Shown here: positions 11,679-20,766 of the stretch, piece after piece
How positions within the stretch are numbered: the stretch's first letter is position 1
How the letters are laid out: each line of letters starts with the position of its first letter
Origin: Priapulus caudatus
Lineage: Eukaryota > Priapulida > Priapulimorpha > Priapulimorphida > Priapulidae
Length of the DNA stretch: 26,595 nt
Direction: 5' to 3'
Assembly: GCF_000485595.1 (NCBI RefSeq)
Contig: NW_014577649.1
Span: forward strand, 115,374 to 141,968
Position numbers and translations under genes: made by a program
Notes under the pieces: model-generated
What the model saw: only the letters and a program-made list of their open reading frames with translations
Databases searched by the model: none
What the model was told of the DNA's origin: nothing

Positions 11679-13024
11679 ATAAAATCCGTTTTGGTAAATG
11701 GTTTTGTTTTTATACTTCTTTGTTATGACATCCTAAATGTAATGCCACTGAATGAGTTGTTATACTGGGTGGAAGATGACTTTCAAAATCACTGTACAGC
11801 CATGAAATTAATATCGACGGAGTAAAGTTTGGTGGTGCTCAAGTTCTAGGCGTTGGTTGGAATCAGCTTTAATCCATGCGCATTTCCATATCACTACCAT
11901 TTCCAATCTTCACTTCGCCAGAAAACTCTTTACCATTAAATATATTCCCCCATCGATTTTAACGTGTAGCTGTTTCTCGTTTCAATTTAACGATTTTAAT
12001 CATTCGATTTTATTGCTCACGCGTTTCATTCGCCTCAGTCCCCGCGCGTTGCGTTATGGCATCACTACAAACGGTTATATGCTAATGCATTCATAAGATA
12101 GAGGTCGTTAATTTCCTGTCTACGTCGCGCTGATTCTGTCACGGGAGTAATTAATTGTCCGCCGTAGTATGCTCCTGGGTATTCCTTAAACGCCTCACAG
12201 TCACACGCCTCGGCTATATACCCTAGCTGTCTGCATAGGTCGAGAGCGCGTATTTCATTTTATCTATATCATCCATGACAGTTCGATCGAGCTGCTCCAA
12301 CCCTGTTACTAGGCGTATATGCATGTCCGGCATTTTCCGACAAATTTGTGTTATGATTTCTGACTGAACTCAATTTCCCCGCCACTTCTTAATATGTTTC
12401 ATAACACCACGAGGTGGTATCCGAGCATTTCCTGTCTCAACAGTGTCTTAACGCGTAAAAGTACGCGGCAGCAACCAAAATAACTTGAAATTGCTAGTGA
12501 GTGGTCCGAATGTGACTGCGCACGGGGCATGTTTTTTTTATTGTAGCTCAGCAAATATTCAAATAATAGAATTTCTACGAAAAGCACGATGTTGTTAACT
12601 TGCGTATAAGTAAAACTGTCTTAGATATGGTCACAAAATCTCGAAAAAGATTGTCTGGCTGTGCTGTTTGCGTTGCTGTAAAAGAATGACGAGAAGAAGG
12701 ATGCATAGAGAGGTTTCGAGAGAGGATGGCAAGAGCGTGCGTGATAGCGAGTATGAGAAGCGCGCTGACAAAAAAACATCGAAAATGTTTCTGACTATGA
12801 TAGAAAAATGGGAGACTGGGAAAATGTACAAATTCGAAAATAGATACATTCTGACTATAATAGGGGAAAATTGGGATTTCAAGATAAAGGGGCAGCGACA
12901 GACAGCAGCTGTATCCGTATTGTGCATGCTGGCATGTGGAAATGAACTACCGGCTGCGAGTGCTCAGTAACACTTGAAGATGTCCTGTATGGTGTTAGGC
13001 GCAATACAAGGCGGTATGCTGCAA
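11679..13024. other. No recognisable gene
   Basis: AT-rich ordinary sequence. A 100-codon plus-strand frame at 12668-12970 is rich in Arg, Lys and Glu at its start and is otherwise featureless. A 98-codon minus-strand frame overlaps it at 12631-12927. Neither shows a domain, a signal peptide or convincing codon bias, and I do not call either. I see no RNA gene or transposon end. Confidence 0.5.
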
Positions 13025-13480
13025 AGTGTACGTATAGTCTGAAAGATGGTTCGTGTAAACGTGTGCGTTGTGTGGGATATGGACTGTGCGGAGTGTAGGA
13101 CAGAGCCTACGTAAGAGTGTGCGTATAGTGTGGGATATGGCGTGCGTAAAAGTGTGCGTTGTGGGGGATATGACGTGCATTAAACTGTGCGTAGTGTGGG
13201 GCAGGGCCTACGTGAGTGTGTGCGTAGGGTGTGACAGGGACTACGTAAGAGTGTGTATAGGGTGGGACAGGGCCTACTTGAGAGTGTGCGTTGTGGGGGA
13301 TATGGCGTGCGTAAGTGTGCGTTGTGTGGGATATGGCGTACATTAAACTGTGCGTAGTGTGGGACAGGACCTACGCAAGAGTGTGCGTAGGGTGGGACAG
13401 AGCGTGCATAAAAGTGTGCATTGTGGGGAATATGGCGTGCGTAAAAGTGTGCGTATAGTGTGCGTAGTGCGTTTAGTATG
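13025..13480 (+). repeat. 33-bp minisatellite with two unit types
   Basis: About 13 units of roughly 30-35 bp each begin with GTGTGCGTA/GTTGTG. Type A units end in GGATATGGCGTGCGTAAA-like sequence, type B in GGACAGGGCCTACGTGAG-like sequence. The types alternate in blocks, so there is a higher-order pattern. Because the unit is near 33 bp (11 codons), frames stay open on both strands; the minus strand repeats AHFYARHIPHN. Divergent copies sit at the left edge (13025-13060). A real repetitive protein cannot be excluded, but open frames on both strands argue that they follow from the period. Confidence 0.85.
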
Positions 13481-14944
13481 GTCACTTACAGAATATAGGT
13501 TCAATCTGTGTAGAATACGAGATTTTGATGCAACATTTAAAACATTTAGAAATACAGCTTATTGGGCGCCTTACACCCGCCTGTACTCTTCTGAGTACGG
13601 AAGTCTATCCTCTCTTAAGTATGGAAGCCTGTAGTTGTATAATGATATACTTACGCGGATGGCGACTACAATGAGACAGCAATCAATAAGTCGATCGAAC
13701 CGGACGACAAATGAGACCAGACAGAAGACAGGGTAGACTATTGTTTCTCTGAATAAGGCGGTAGATAAAAGTAACAAATAACAGTGTCGCCGCCCGGTGG
13801 GAAAACGCGGTCACTTCATCTAATAAATCGTTTTGACTGGCGTTATATGCTTTCTATAGAAGTCTCCTGGGGCCACCATCCTCGATGAAAAATATAACCA
13901 TTTCTTTTAAGGCCACGCCGTCAATGTTATCGATCGACTGGTTTGTTCTTCATCTGACTGTGGCAGGAACGTCGATGAGGCATATATCACATACACGCAA
14001 ATACATCTTACTCGAATATCTTCCGTGTGAAAGCTGGTAAATTGACGTTATCACGCGCTGAGCTTGCATATTGATATAGACCTCTCTCGGATAGCGCAAC
14101 GTGAAATTTTTTTAAGTTGCTTAACTGAATTCTTTCATTATTTCTCAAGCCGACTAGACGCACAGACTCTAACTAAGCTGATAATCGTTTTTAGAGGCGG
14201 CATCTATGCGACCGATCTTACACGACAGTACGCAAATTTATTCCGTTACGTGTCCTCTTAAACATTTTAATATAAGTTATTAATTTAGTCCGTTACGTGT
14301 CCTTTTGTGTAACTCTGTAAATCCACGTAAGGCGGGTAATAACTACTAATTATATAAATCCGCAAAGATTATAATATGGGGGCGGAATTATAGAAGAGGG
14401 GAGGGGGTGGTTGGGTATACAAGATTCGTCCGTGTATATCGTGGCTGTATATTTCGAGTGTATGTTAGGGAGTAAAAAAATCAGCATCAACGCTGGTAGC
14501 AAACTAGCACTCGGTCAACAACCGCCTGCGATCGATTTTTTTTAGACAACCGTCAGGTGTGTAGTCGTAAGGCGACGATTCACTGACACAGGGTTCGGGA
14601 TCCGGTTCCAATATTTGTTCTAGGAGCAATAATCTACAGCCGCATATGTTGCCCGCGTCACAGTATACGGAGCTTTCGCGGAATGTGCTGCAATCTTTTT
14701 TATTAAAATTAATTTAGCGATCGATCGTATGCTTGATATCGGATGAAAGCGCCCTCCATAAAATACCGCAGTACGCGAAAGCTTAAAGTTTATCTGCTGC
14801 TGAAATCTAATCCGTATAGACGTTATTAAATCCAAAACTAAATTTAGAATTCGAACTGACTCTCTCAACCCTTTTCTTCAGTGCAGACATTGTGAACATT
14901 ATTTGCTCCCGTGTTTCTATGTGTTTAATCATGCATGGATAGAT
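13481..14944. other. No recognisable gene; a 15-bp direct repeat
   Basis: Several frames of 61-82 codons exist on either strand with no motif or codon bias. TCCGTTACGTGTCCT occurs twice, at 14242-14256 and 14289-14303, 47 bases apart. Otherwise the stretch is AT-rich, unremarkable sequence. Confidence 0.5.
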
Positions 14945-14981
14945 GAAGGCCTATTTACACGATGCGTCCTAGACGTACGTC
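14945..14981 (+). repeat. Left terminal inverted repeat
   Basis: Exact reverse complement of 16071-16107 over 37 bases. It contains GTTTACAC-like and GACGTACGTC words typical of a protein-binding transposon end. Confidence 0.9.
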
Positions 14982-15189
14982 TGTCGCATCAGTCAGACGC
15001 ATACGTCCAAAACGCACCGTGTAAACTATGCGGTACGACAAGATTTTATGACCCCTGCGATATCGGATGCACTAGACGCATGTTCTAATTTCGTCCAACA
15101 TCGTACGCAGGACGCGTGATTGTTTCGTCTCTCAATGACGTAACTGTGTCGTCATATTCATAGCACATCCAAAATCTGTAATTCCATTA

Positions 15190-15262
15190 ACCTTAGTAGC
15201 CGAGCGAGTACAGCACGAAAGTCAAGTCTGAAATGTAGGTGATCGAGTCCCATCCGTTTTTT
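15190..15262 (+). ncRNA. tRNA-like Pol III segment (SINE head or tRNA relic)
   Basis: TAGCCGAGCGAG at 15197-15208 resembles the internal A box of a Leu/Ser-type tRNA. GATCGAGTCC at 15241-15250 resembles the B box, at about the normal spacing. A T6 run at 15257-15262, a Pol III terminator, follows at once. The stems of a cloverleaf do not pair well by eye, so a functional tRNA is unlikely. A tRNA-derived SINE head or a decayed tRNA carried inside the TIR element fits better. Confidence 0.3.
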
Positions 15263-15411
15263 AATTATTTTCCAGTTTTCTGTATCCTTATCCGTTTAAC
15301 AATTTTTTCCCAATTAACGCAAATATTTACATGATTTATTTACAACAATTTAATAACAACAATTAATTTTTACAACAATTAAAAATTTTATTTTTTATAT
15401 ATTTTTTTAAA

Positions 15412-15458
15412 TAGGGTTAGGGTTAAGATTAGGGTTAGGGTTAGGGTTAGGGTTAGGG
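15412..15458 (+). repeat. Interstitial telomere repeat (TTAGGG)n
   Basis: About eight consecutive units, one altered to TTAAGA, in the TTAGGG sense on the plus strand. They lie inside the Harbinger-like element between an AT-rich stretch and the transposase remnant. They are too short and too internal to be a chromosome end. Confidence 0.97.
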
Positions 15459-15597
15459 TCACAATGCACCATAAAACAGGAGTTTGATTTGTATCAACCA
15501 ATGGCAGCGCCTATGTTCTTGATTAACCTAGGAAAAAAATCACGCAAACAGGACGCAGGAACCCGACCAATCAGGTGGGTGAGATTGGGTCACGGGC

Positions 15598-15909
15598 TTA
15601 AGTCTCTTCGCGATGAACAATGTTGACAGCATCGCATCCCCTGTGAATCACAGATAAACGTTCTGCAGCAGAAATTGGTTCCCTCATATTGGTTGTAGAA
15701 CGTTGGATTATTGGTGTGACCTTTTCAAGGAGTTCTTGGAAAGTGTCCATATCCATCCTCACAAAATTTCGGGAGCTTCCGGGGTCTTCCTCCTCTAATT
15801 CTTTTTGAAGTGCATGATATGCTCCAAGTTTGTCTCTCCTGGCGATCCAAGGACTCACCCAAACTCGTCTCCTTCTTTGCGAAATTTCATATTTTTTAAT
15901 TCCTGTCAC
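15598..15909 (-). pseudogene. Truncated PIF/Harbinger transposase-related ORF, N-terminal part
   Basis: This 103-codon frame reads QRRRRVWVSPW near residue 11, then GAYHALQKELEEEDPGSSRNF and MDMDTFQELLEKVTPIIQRS, then TNMREPISAAERLSVI. This order (RRRRvWVrpW, GaYh-Ll-EL-DP, F-RM-ptF--LL--v-P-I, T-mReaI-ae-RLaltLR) is the usual start of HARBI1-like Harbinger transposases. Family-like sequence stops after RLSVI; the frame ends 17 codons later (HREET, stop). The entire DDE catalytic domain is absent, since a full protein has about 350-450 residues. It is transcribed inward from the right TIR. It may be only a relic of an internally deleted element. Confidence 0.75.
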
Positions 15910-16070
15910 AAATAAGAGACGCTATGGCAATTTTCATTAGCCGTCGTATACGTGTTCTCCCCATGGCGGCCTGCCCGTGAACTACTTGTCCTGGACGTAC
16001 GAACAAAACTCACCGTGTAAACAGATTCACCGTTGCGTCAAGGACGTACGCGTAAATCTGATAAGGCCTG

Positions 16071-16107
16071 GACGTACGTCTAGGACGCATCGTGTAAATA
16101 GGCCTTC
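16071..16107 (-). repeat. Right terminal inverted repeat
   Basis: Exact inverse of 14945-14981. It lies about 160 bases upstream of the transposase-like frame start, so it would also hold or flank its promoter. Confidence 0.9.
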
Positions 16108-16108
16108 T

Positions 16109-16198
16109 ATTGACTATGCGATGACTGCGTAATGAATGCGAATATGAATGCGAATGCGAATGCGAATCCGAATACGATGAATGCGTAATGACTATGCG
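16109..16198 (+). repeat. GAATGC hexamer repeat with matching flanks
   Basis: Five or six GAATGC-type units (16135-16172) are bracketed by related words: GACTATGCGATGACTGCGTAATGAATGCG on the left is echoed by GATGAATGCGTAATGACTATGCGA on the right. Just beyond, ATTTCTCCTTGAAAG occurs twice near 16202 and 16231. Confidence 0.75.
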
Positions 16199-16405
16199 AA
16201 ATATTTCTCCTTGAAAGTGGACTCGCGCAGATTTCTCCTTGAAAGAGGATTTTCCTATTATCGGAAATCAAATCCTTGAGTTAAAATATAGTTTCGCGCT
16301 TATTTTCAACTACACCTAATCATAGTGCTAACCGCATTCGCATTTGCTACGAGATCGGCATTAGAACACAAACACATATTGATAGGCTGAGCTCATACTA
16401 TACAC

Positions 16406-16471
16406 ATAACAGCAGGAGCTAATAATGACAAATGTCCTAATTAATTTGTCATTATTAGCTCCTGATAACAG
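16406..16471. mobile_element. 52-bp foldback flanked by 7-bp direct repeats
   Basis: Arms of 21 bases, 16413-16433 and 16444-16464, are perfect reverse complements (CAGGAGCTAATAATGACAAA) around a 10-base loop. The identical heptamer ATAACAG abuts both sides (16406-16412 and 16465-16471), as a target-site duplication would. It could be a minimal foldback or MITE relic. A cruciform or regulatory hairpin is the alternative. A related word, CAGGAGTTAATGAGACAAAT, occurs at 20767 without a partner arm. Confidence 0.6.
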
Positions 16472-17029
16472 TTACTGTCCTTCACATTTTCACAACGGGT
16501 GTCCGTGATCGGAGGGAATGTAATGGGTAACCACATGGCGCCATCTATGTTTCGATTTTGACGTCTTATAAGTTTTTGAGCTCATACATACGTGACAAAG
16601 TGCTTGGAATGGCGCGTCATCAGTATTTACACTGGATTAATCCGCTCAAATATATACTCCCGCGACACTCATTAAGAAGGGATTAATTATGATAAGGTAC
16701 TTACCTGAAAGAATTAAGATTATGCTATTCAATTAGTCATTAAATTGGCGCCTATGGCATAATTTGGCATCGAAGTCACTGACGCGTACATGGGCTCGTA
16801 GCGCCCTCTGTCCGTCCCATTTAGTAACGTTATAACCCAGTGCCGTTCAATGGTACGTGCAAAGTTAGATAGCACGAATATTTAGGGAAAAATATTTTCA
16901 GGCCAAAGCGATTCTACTGAAAATTAGCTTAAATATCAGTAATTTCTGTCCGTGCGTCCGTTCTTGCGTGTGTGCGTGCAAACGCTTTTAAAAATAAACA
17001 TTACAATTATTTAATTACTATTTCAATTA
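16472..17029. other. No recognisable gene
   Basis: Ordinary AT-rich sequence with a palindrome GGATTAATCC near 16633 and no coding frame of note. Confidence 0.5.
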
Positions 17030-17111
17030 TTATAATTACACTTATTATTAGTATTAGTATTATTATTATTATTATTATTACTATTATTACTATTATTACT
17101 ATTACTATTAA

Positions 17112-17145
<34 letters not shown>

Positions 17146-17222
17146 GTACGCATGTGCATATGTGTGCGCGCGCATGCGTGTGTGTGTGCGTGCGTGCGTG
17201 TGTGCTTGCGCATGTACGTAGG
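17030..17222. repeat. (TTA)n then GT/GC microsatellite
   Basis: Bases 17030-17144 are TTA/ATT trinucleotides with ACT and AGT variants. Bases 17145-17222 switch to GTGTGC and CGCATG words. Open frames here read IIII/NNNN and VCVRAH runs and are not genes. Confidence 0.93.
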
Positions 17223-17736
17223 CCCTACAACGCTCACACAACTAACAGAAAAAAATATTACCATTTGTTCTATCCTATTTGCATCCAGCTTTGATGGACT
17301 GACCCAAAATGACGTACGTAAGGGTACAGCCTGTCTTGTGATCTCTACTCTCTTCTCATCATTTCCTCGATCGATATTCCCAGGCACCTGCTAGGCCTTG
17401 CTCGGGATAGAATTTCTCACCACACTTGTGTCTAGTGCTTGCAGACAACGTGGGGACAGCCGTCAACCCACTCAAATAGAAAGGCTACGTAAACATAAAC
17501 CCGTAGACACGACCATAGATATCTATGGACACTACAGTTGCATGCTAGCTGCGCAGACGCATTTATTTTCTTACATTTAAATTGCCATTACTAAACAGCC
17601 GTAGATCCTATGAGCGTTTTCCCTTTTTCGTGAGCATCGGAGTTTTGCGGAGATCTGCGTATAGTGTGCTCCGACAAAAATTGGGGTCAAGCATACGTTT
17701 CGCAGCTGAAAGTCATCGCTCTCCCTTTTGAGTCAT
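17223..17736. other. No recognisable gene
   Basis: Unique sequence with only short frames, the best 60 codons at 17398-17580 without motif. TGACGTACGTAAG near 17309 is CRE-like. Confidence 0.45.
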
Positions 17737-17772
17737 ACACACGCACACACACACATACATATATATATATAT
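17737..17772. repeat. (CA)n/(TA)n microsatellite
   Basis: Short compound CA then TA repeat immediately before the promoter-like segment. Confidence 0.9.
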
Positions 17773-17810
17773 TTGGGTCAAATCCGCGCTATTTCGATCG
17801 AACATTACCT

Positions 17811-17832
17811 GCGCGTTGCCATGGCAACGCGC
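17811..17832. promoter_or_regulatory. Perfect X-box (RFX site)
   Basis: The core GTTGCCATGGCAAC at 17815-17828 exactly fits the RFX X-box consensus GTNRCC-N(0-3)-RGYAAC. It lies within a 22-base perfect palindrome extended by GCGC on each side. RFX factors drive ciliary genes in animals. It lies upstream of a CpG-rich stretch and a good splice donor, so a proximal promoter role is plausible. The match is seen; the function is inferred. Confidence 0.6.
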
Positions 17833-18048
17833 TTCGGCATGTAAACAGTCGAGCGAGCCATCGCGCAGACGGGGAGAATATCTCGCTATTTGTCTAGCTG
17901 CGTTTAGCTGGCTTCACACTCTCGCTCAGCTTCCGCCAACGCTCGGTTCGTCACCATACGGACCCGGCTGTGCATCTGCTGCGCTTTTGAATTATCGTTT
18001 TCCTTGCGGGACTATCGGAAAGACAACGGACGAGCCTTTATAAGCAAG
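17833..18048 (+). other. Candidate 5' non-coding first exon with splice donor
   Basis: CpG-containing sequence of non-repeat character follows the X-box and ends AAG|GTAAGA with GT at 18049-18050, a near-consensus 5' splice site. The only frame through it (75 codons from the ATG inside the X-box) stops at 18043, just before the donor. That suggests a 5' untranslated exon. No downstream exon can be identified; the following kilobase is microsatellite. The transcription start is unknown. Confidence 0.35.
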
Positions 18049-18050
18049 GT

Positions 18051-18452
18051 AAGATTACTGTGCGGGTAACGTAACGATAAAGCGAGATGGGATTAACGCT
18101 TTGGTAACATCATCGTAAGCAGAGGCAGGCATGTGAAATAATTGTAGTTCCAAAAACAGGAAGAATTAGAATCTCAAGTGGGGAAGACGATAGAACGTAA
18201 ATTTCACGCGGTAAGGAAGAAGTAAGGAAAAAGGGGGTAACAGAAGTAAAAGTAAGGTAAGAAAATATCGCCAGCCGAGGTGAGCGAGGTGAACTGTGAG
18301 ATGTGAGACTGGCAACCTAGCTGTGTATTGTAGAGCCGCGATCGAAATATAAACCTGCCAGTTGATAAAACGCAAAATAAATTACTAAAATTCCGAAAAA
18401 ATGGTAAACATTTCAGGGGTTTCGCGTAAAAAAAATACTCTGATCTATATAC

Positions 18453-18453
<1 letters not shown>
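18051..18453. other. Possible start of a first intron; purine-rich, no gene
   Basis: If the donor at 18049 is used, this is intronic. Between about 18200 and 18290 the plus strand is rich in AAGGAAG/GTAAGG words, including repeated GTAAGGAAG and AAGTAAGG. No coding frame. Confidence 0.35.
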
Positions 18454-18536
<83 letters not shown>

Positions 18537-18598
18537 GTGTGTGCGTGCGCGCGTGTGCGTGCGTGCGTGTGTTTGTTTGTGTGTGCGCGCGTGTGCCT
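18454..18598. repeat. (TA)n then (GT)n compound microsatellite
   Basis: About 40 bases of TA, then about 100 of GT grading into GTGC. Frames through it are low-complexity. Confidence 0.97.
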
Positions 18599-18822
18599 TA
18601 GTCGTGTTGTCGGAAGCAGCTCGCTAATTAATTGCAGCCGCTAATAAGGGTCATATGCTCTAAGACGGAACTGTTTTGCCATCTTCGTACCCTATGTATG
18701 TGTGGCCGCATTTTGCACAACGTGCGAAGAGTTTGCTATTTATACTATATATTTCAATATTTCTATCAGACACTATGTGTGGCGGGTAACCAAATTAGTC
18801 TCACTCAATTTGGCCAGGATGA
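18599..18822. other. Unique spacer, no gene
   Basis: Ordinary sequence between two microsatellites. Frames of about 90-150 codons that cross it depend on the TC tract for their length. Confidence 0.5.
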
Positions 18823-18853
18823 AACACGCACGCACGCACGCACGCACGCACGC
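18823..18853. repeat. (ACGC)n microsatellite
   Basis: Seven ACGC units. The same unit occurs at 11604-11640. Confidence 0.93.
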
Positions 18854-18924
18854 ATCCACACTCGCACACATTGCTATACTCTCTCTCCTACCTCGCGCTG
18901 TCCTACCTCTCCTTGCCTCCCCTA

Positions 18925-18985
18925 GCTCTCTCTCTCTCTCTCCTCTCTCCATCTCTCTTCTCTCTCGTCTCTCTCTCTCTCTCTC

Positions 18986-19049
<64 letters not shown>

Positions 19050-19063
19050 GTCATCTTCTCTTT

Positions 19064-19108
<45 letters not shown>
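18925..19108. repeat. (TC)n polypyrimidine tract
   Basis: Almost uninterrupted TC for about 180 bases with single-base variants (TCG, CTCC, TTTC). Minus-strand frames of RERERE and plus-strand SLSLSL are artefacts. Long mirror-symmetric TC runs can form triplex DNA in vitro. Here that is only a possibility. Confidence 0.97.
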
Positions 19109-19110
<2 letters not shown>

Positions 19111-19329
19111 CGTCAAAGGCTACATGCAGCGCGCGCGACCATTTTTTCTCCAATCTGTAATCCGTTTTCTCTTGTTCCCGTGAGTTCTCCAGCCAACGCA
19201 TAACTAACCTAATTCCCCCATTCGTAACTTTATTTGCTAAACTAAATTGAGATCATGTCTAGTGAACTAATGCTAAAAGATTTAAGAATATCATACCTAA
19301 CGGACGGCCAGATTTTCCTGCCGTACGTA

Positions 19330-19343
19330 GTTTCCATGGCAAC
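19330..19343. promoter_or_regulatory. Second X-box-like site
   Basis: GTTTCCATGGCAAC matches the RFX X-box with one deviation from strict GTNRCC in the left half-site; the same left half occurs in known X-boxes. GGGCGGGG, a GC-box-like word, follows within about 10 bases, with CpG-rich GCGCTGGCGCGCCC beyond, which is promoter-like context. It lies 1.5 kb from the perfect X-box at 17811. Confidence 0.4.
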
Positions 19344-19449
19344 TGAGGGCGGGGTGTTTGTTCGCAAGCGCTGGCGCGCCCATTGTGATATGCTATTAGT
19401 TATTTTCTAACCGCGCCCATATCGGTTTGCTATTTTGCTTATGATGGCT

Positions 19450-20450
19450 ATCGATCGCATTTTAATGGTTACGAAAGTGCATATAATCACAGCTATATAT
19501 ATATAATCATTAAATTTGATTTACAGCAATCATCATTGTTACAAATCTATATGATTACCAAATATCGTTGTCCTAGCGCTGTTGCGGGTTGGCATTAATA
19601 TTAACTTTAACTTATTAATATCAAAATATTGTCATAATAATTATCATTAATATTAATATTAACTCATTAATTAAATCAATATTAAAATGTTAATTACACG
19701 TAAAAATCTGAGTTTGCTCAGTTCGATTCGTTGTGCTAGCTGCCAGCATCAACACTGAAGCCATGTTAAAATAATCAAGATGAGACGTTTATTCTTCTAT
19801 AGCGATACTACTGTCGCCAGTCAGCATTCAATCGCGCATAAATTTCTCATGTGGGCCTACATGCCTTCTAGCGTCCTACCAACTGGTAAACATGAGACAG
19901 AATACCGAATGAAACATGTTTCCAGCTACGGAACACCGGTAGCCAACATTGAACGTATATGCGTAATTCGCTGCAATATTATAACACGTAATTGACAACA
20001 ATGTGTCGTACGAACCCCCCCCCCCTACGTCGACGAAATTTCGTTTATTTCGTATTTGACTCAGAATTACTCTAGCTTTAAGTAGGGCCTCATTCAACCG
20101 CTGCTGCTCCGTTCGCGGTACTGTTAAGCACTCACGCGCTCGATCGGTACACGCGCGCGTGTACGAATCGTGTCCACGTATATTTTCATAAATGCAGAGA
20201 ATCAATAACCCCGCAGGTATTGTTACTTGAAATTGGCACCCGGCGTTCTTTTGATGCGTGCCGCCAATGAGTAATGTCATAATATGCGGTGCATGATCGG
20301 TGTTGACATATTCGCTACGGCTCGAGCGCGGTAGGACAGTCTCATGGCTGTATTGATGGTGAATGACGTCAGCATCATTGCTACAATTCCCGTTAGTATA
20401 TCAACGCTACGAGATCATTACCGTTACTGTGTAGTGTGTACGGTACACCA
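19450..20450. other. No recognisable gene; AT-rich block and C11 run
   Basis: Bases 19594-19695 are an ATTAATATTAA-rich low-complexity block, and 20015-20025 is a run of 11 C. A 134-codon minus-strand frame at 19876-20280 lacks recognisable motifs and reads through the C run as Gly. I do not call it. Confidence 0.5.
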
Positions 20451-20451
20451 G

Positions 20452-20675
20452 CAGTAAGCGTCAACGTCACCATCAACGTCAACGCTATCGTTACCGTCAC
20501 TATCAACGTCAACGTCAACGCCACCGTCAGCGTCACCGTCGTCATCACCATCAACGTCGGCGTCCGCGTCACTGCCACTGCCACTGTCACTGTCACCATC
20601 AACGTCAACGCCACTGTCAGCGCTACCGTCATCATCAACGTCAATGTCAACGCCATTGTCAGCGTCACCGCCATC
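20452..20675. repeat. GTCAAC/GTCACC hexamer array
   Basis: About 36 hexamer-like units such as GTCAACGTCACC, GCCACT and GTCAGC. The period is a multiple of three, so both strands stay open (VNVTV on plus, VTLTVALT on minus). It is a simple array, not a gene. Confidence 0.85.
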
Positions 20676-20695
20676 TAAACATTCATATATTAATT

Positions 20696-20766
20696 CAATG
20701 TTAATTAAATATATAAATATGTAGTATATTATATATATATTTTTATATTATATATTATATTATATC
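20696..20766. repeat. AT-rich low-complexity block
   Basis: TATATTATATA-type sequence directly after the hexamer array. Confidence 0.85.

Larger units (their letters stand above)
14945..16107 (-). mobile_element. Degenerate PIF/Harbinger-like TIR element
   Basis: Both ends carry the same 37-base inverted repeat (14945-14981 and 16071-16107). It reads inward GAAGGCCTATTTACACGATG and includes the palindrome GACGTACGTC. A subterminal word, CACCGTGTAAAC, is repeated in direct orientation at 15015-15026 and 16011-16022. Inside, on the minus strand, is a frame that resembles the N-terminal part of Harbinger transposases. The 1.16-kb length is too short for an autonomous element, which also needs the DDE nuclease domain and usually a Myb-like protein. 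I could not define a target-site duplication: the flanks read GAT and TAT. The interior also holds telomere repeats and a tRNA-like segment, so it may be composite. TIR and ORF evidence is direct; the superfamily is inferred. Confidence 0.75.

Noticed and set aside
12668-12970. 100-codon basic plus-strand frame
   Set aside because: No recognisable motif, no clear codon bias, and an almost equally long frame on the opposite strand.
15412-15458. True chromosome end
   Set aside because: Only about eight units, internal, and enclosed by unrelated unique sequence and TIRs.
17816-18043. 75-codon frame starting inside the X-box
   Set aside because: The ATG is part of the palindromic RFX motif, and the frame lacks protein-like features and stops before the donor.
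18773-19203. RERERE-rich minus frame and SLSLSL-rich plus frames
   Set aside because: Encoded by the (TC)n tract; no non-repetitive domain.
19876-20280. 134-codon minus-strand frame
   Set aside because: No motif; a C11 run supplies its only repeated residues, and codon use looks random.
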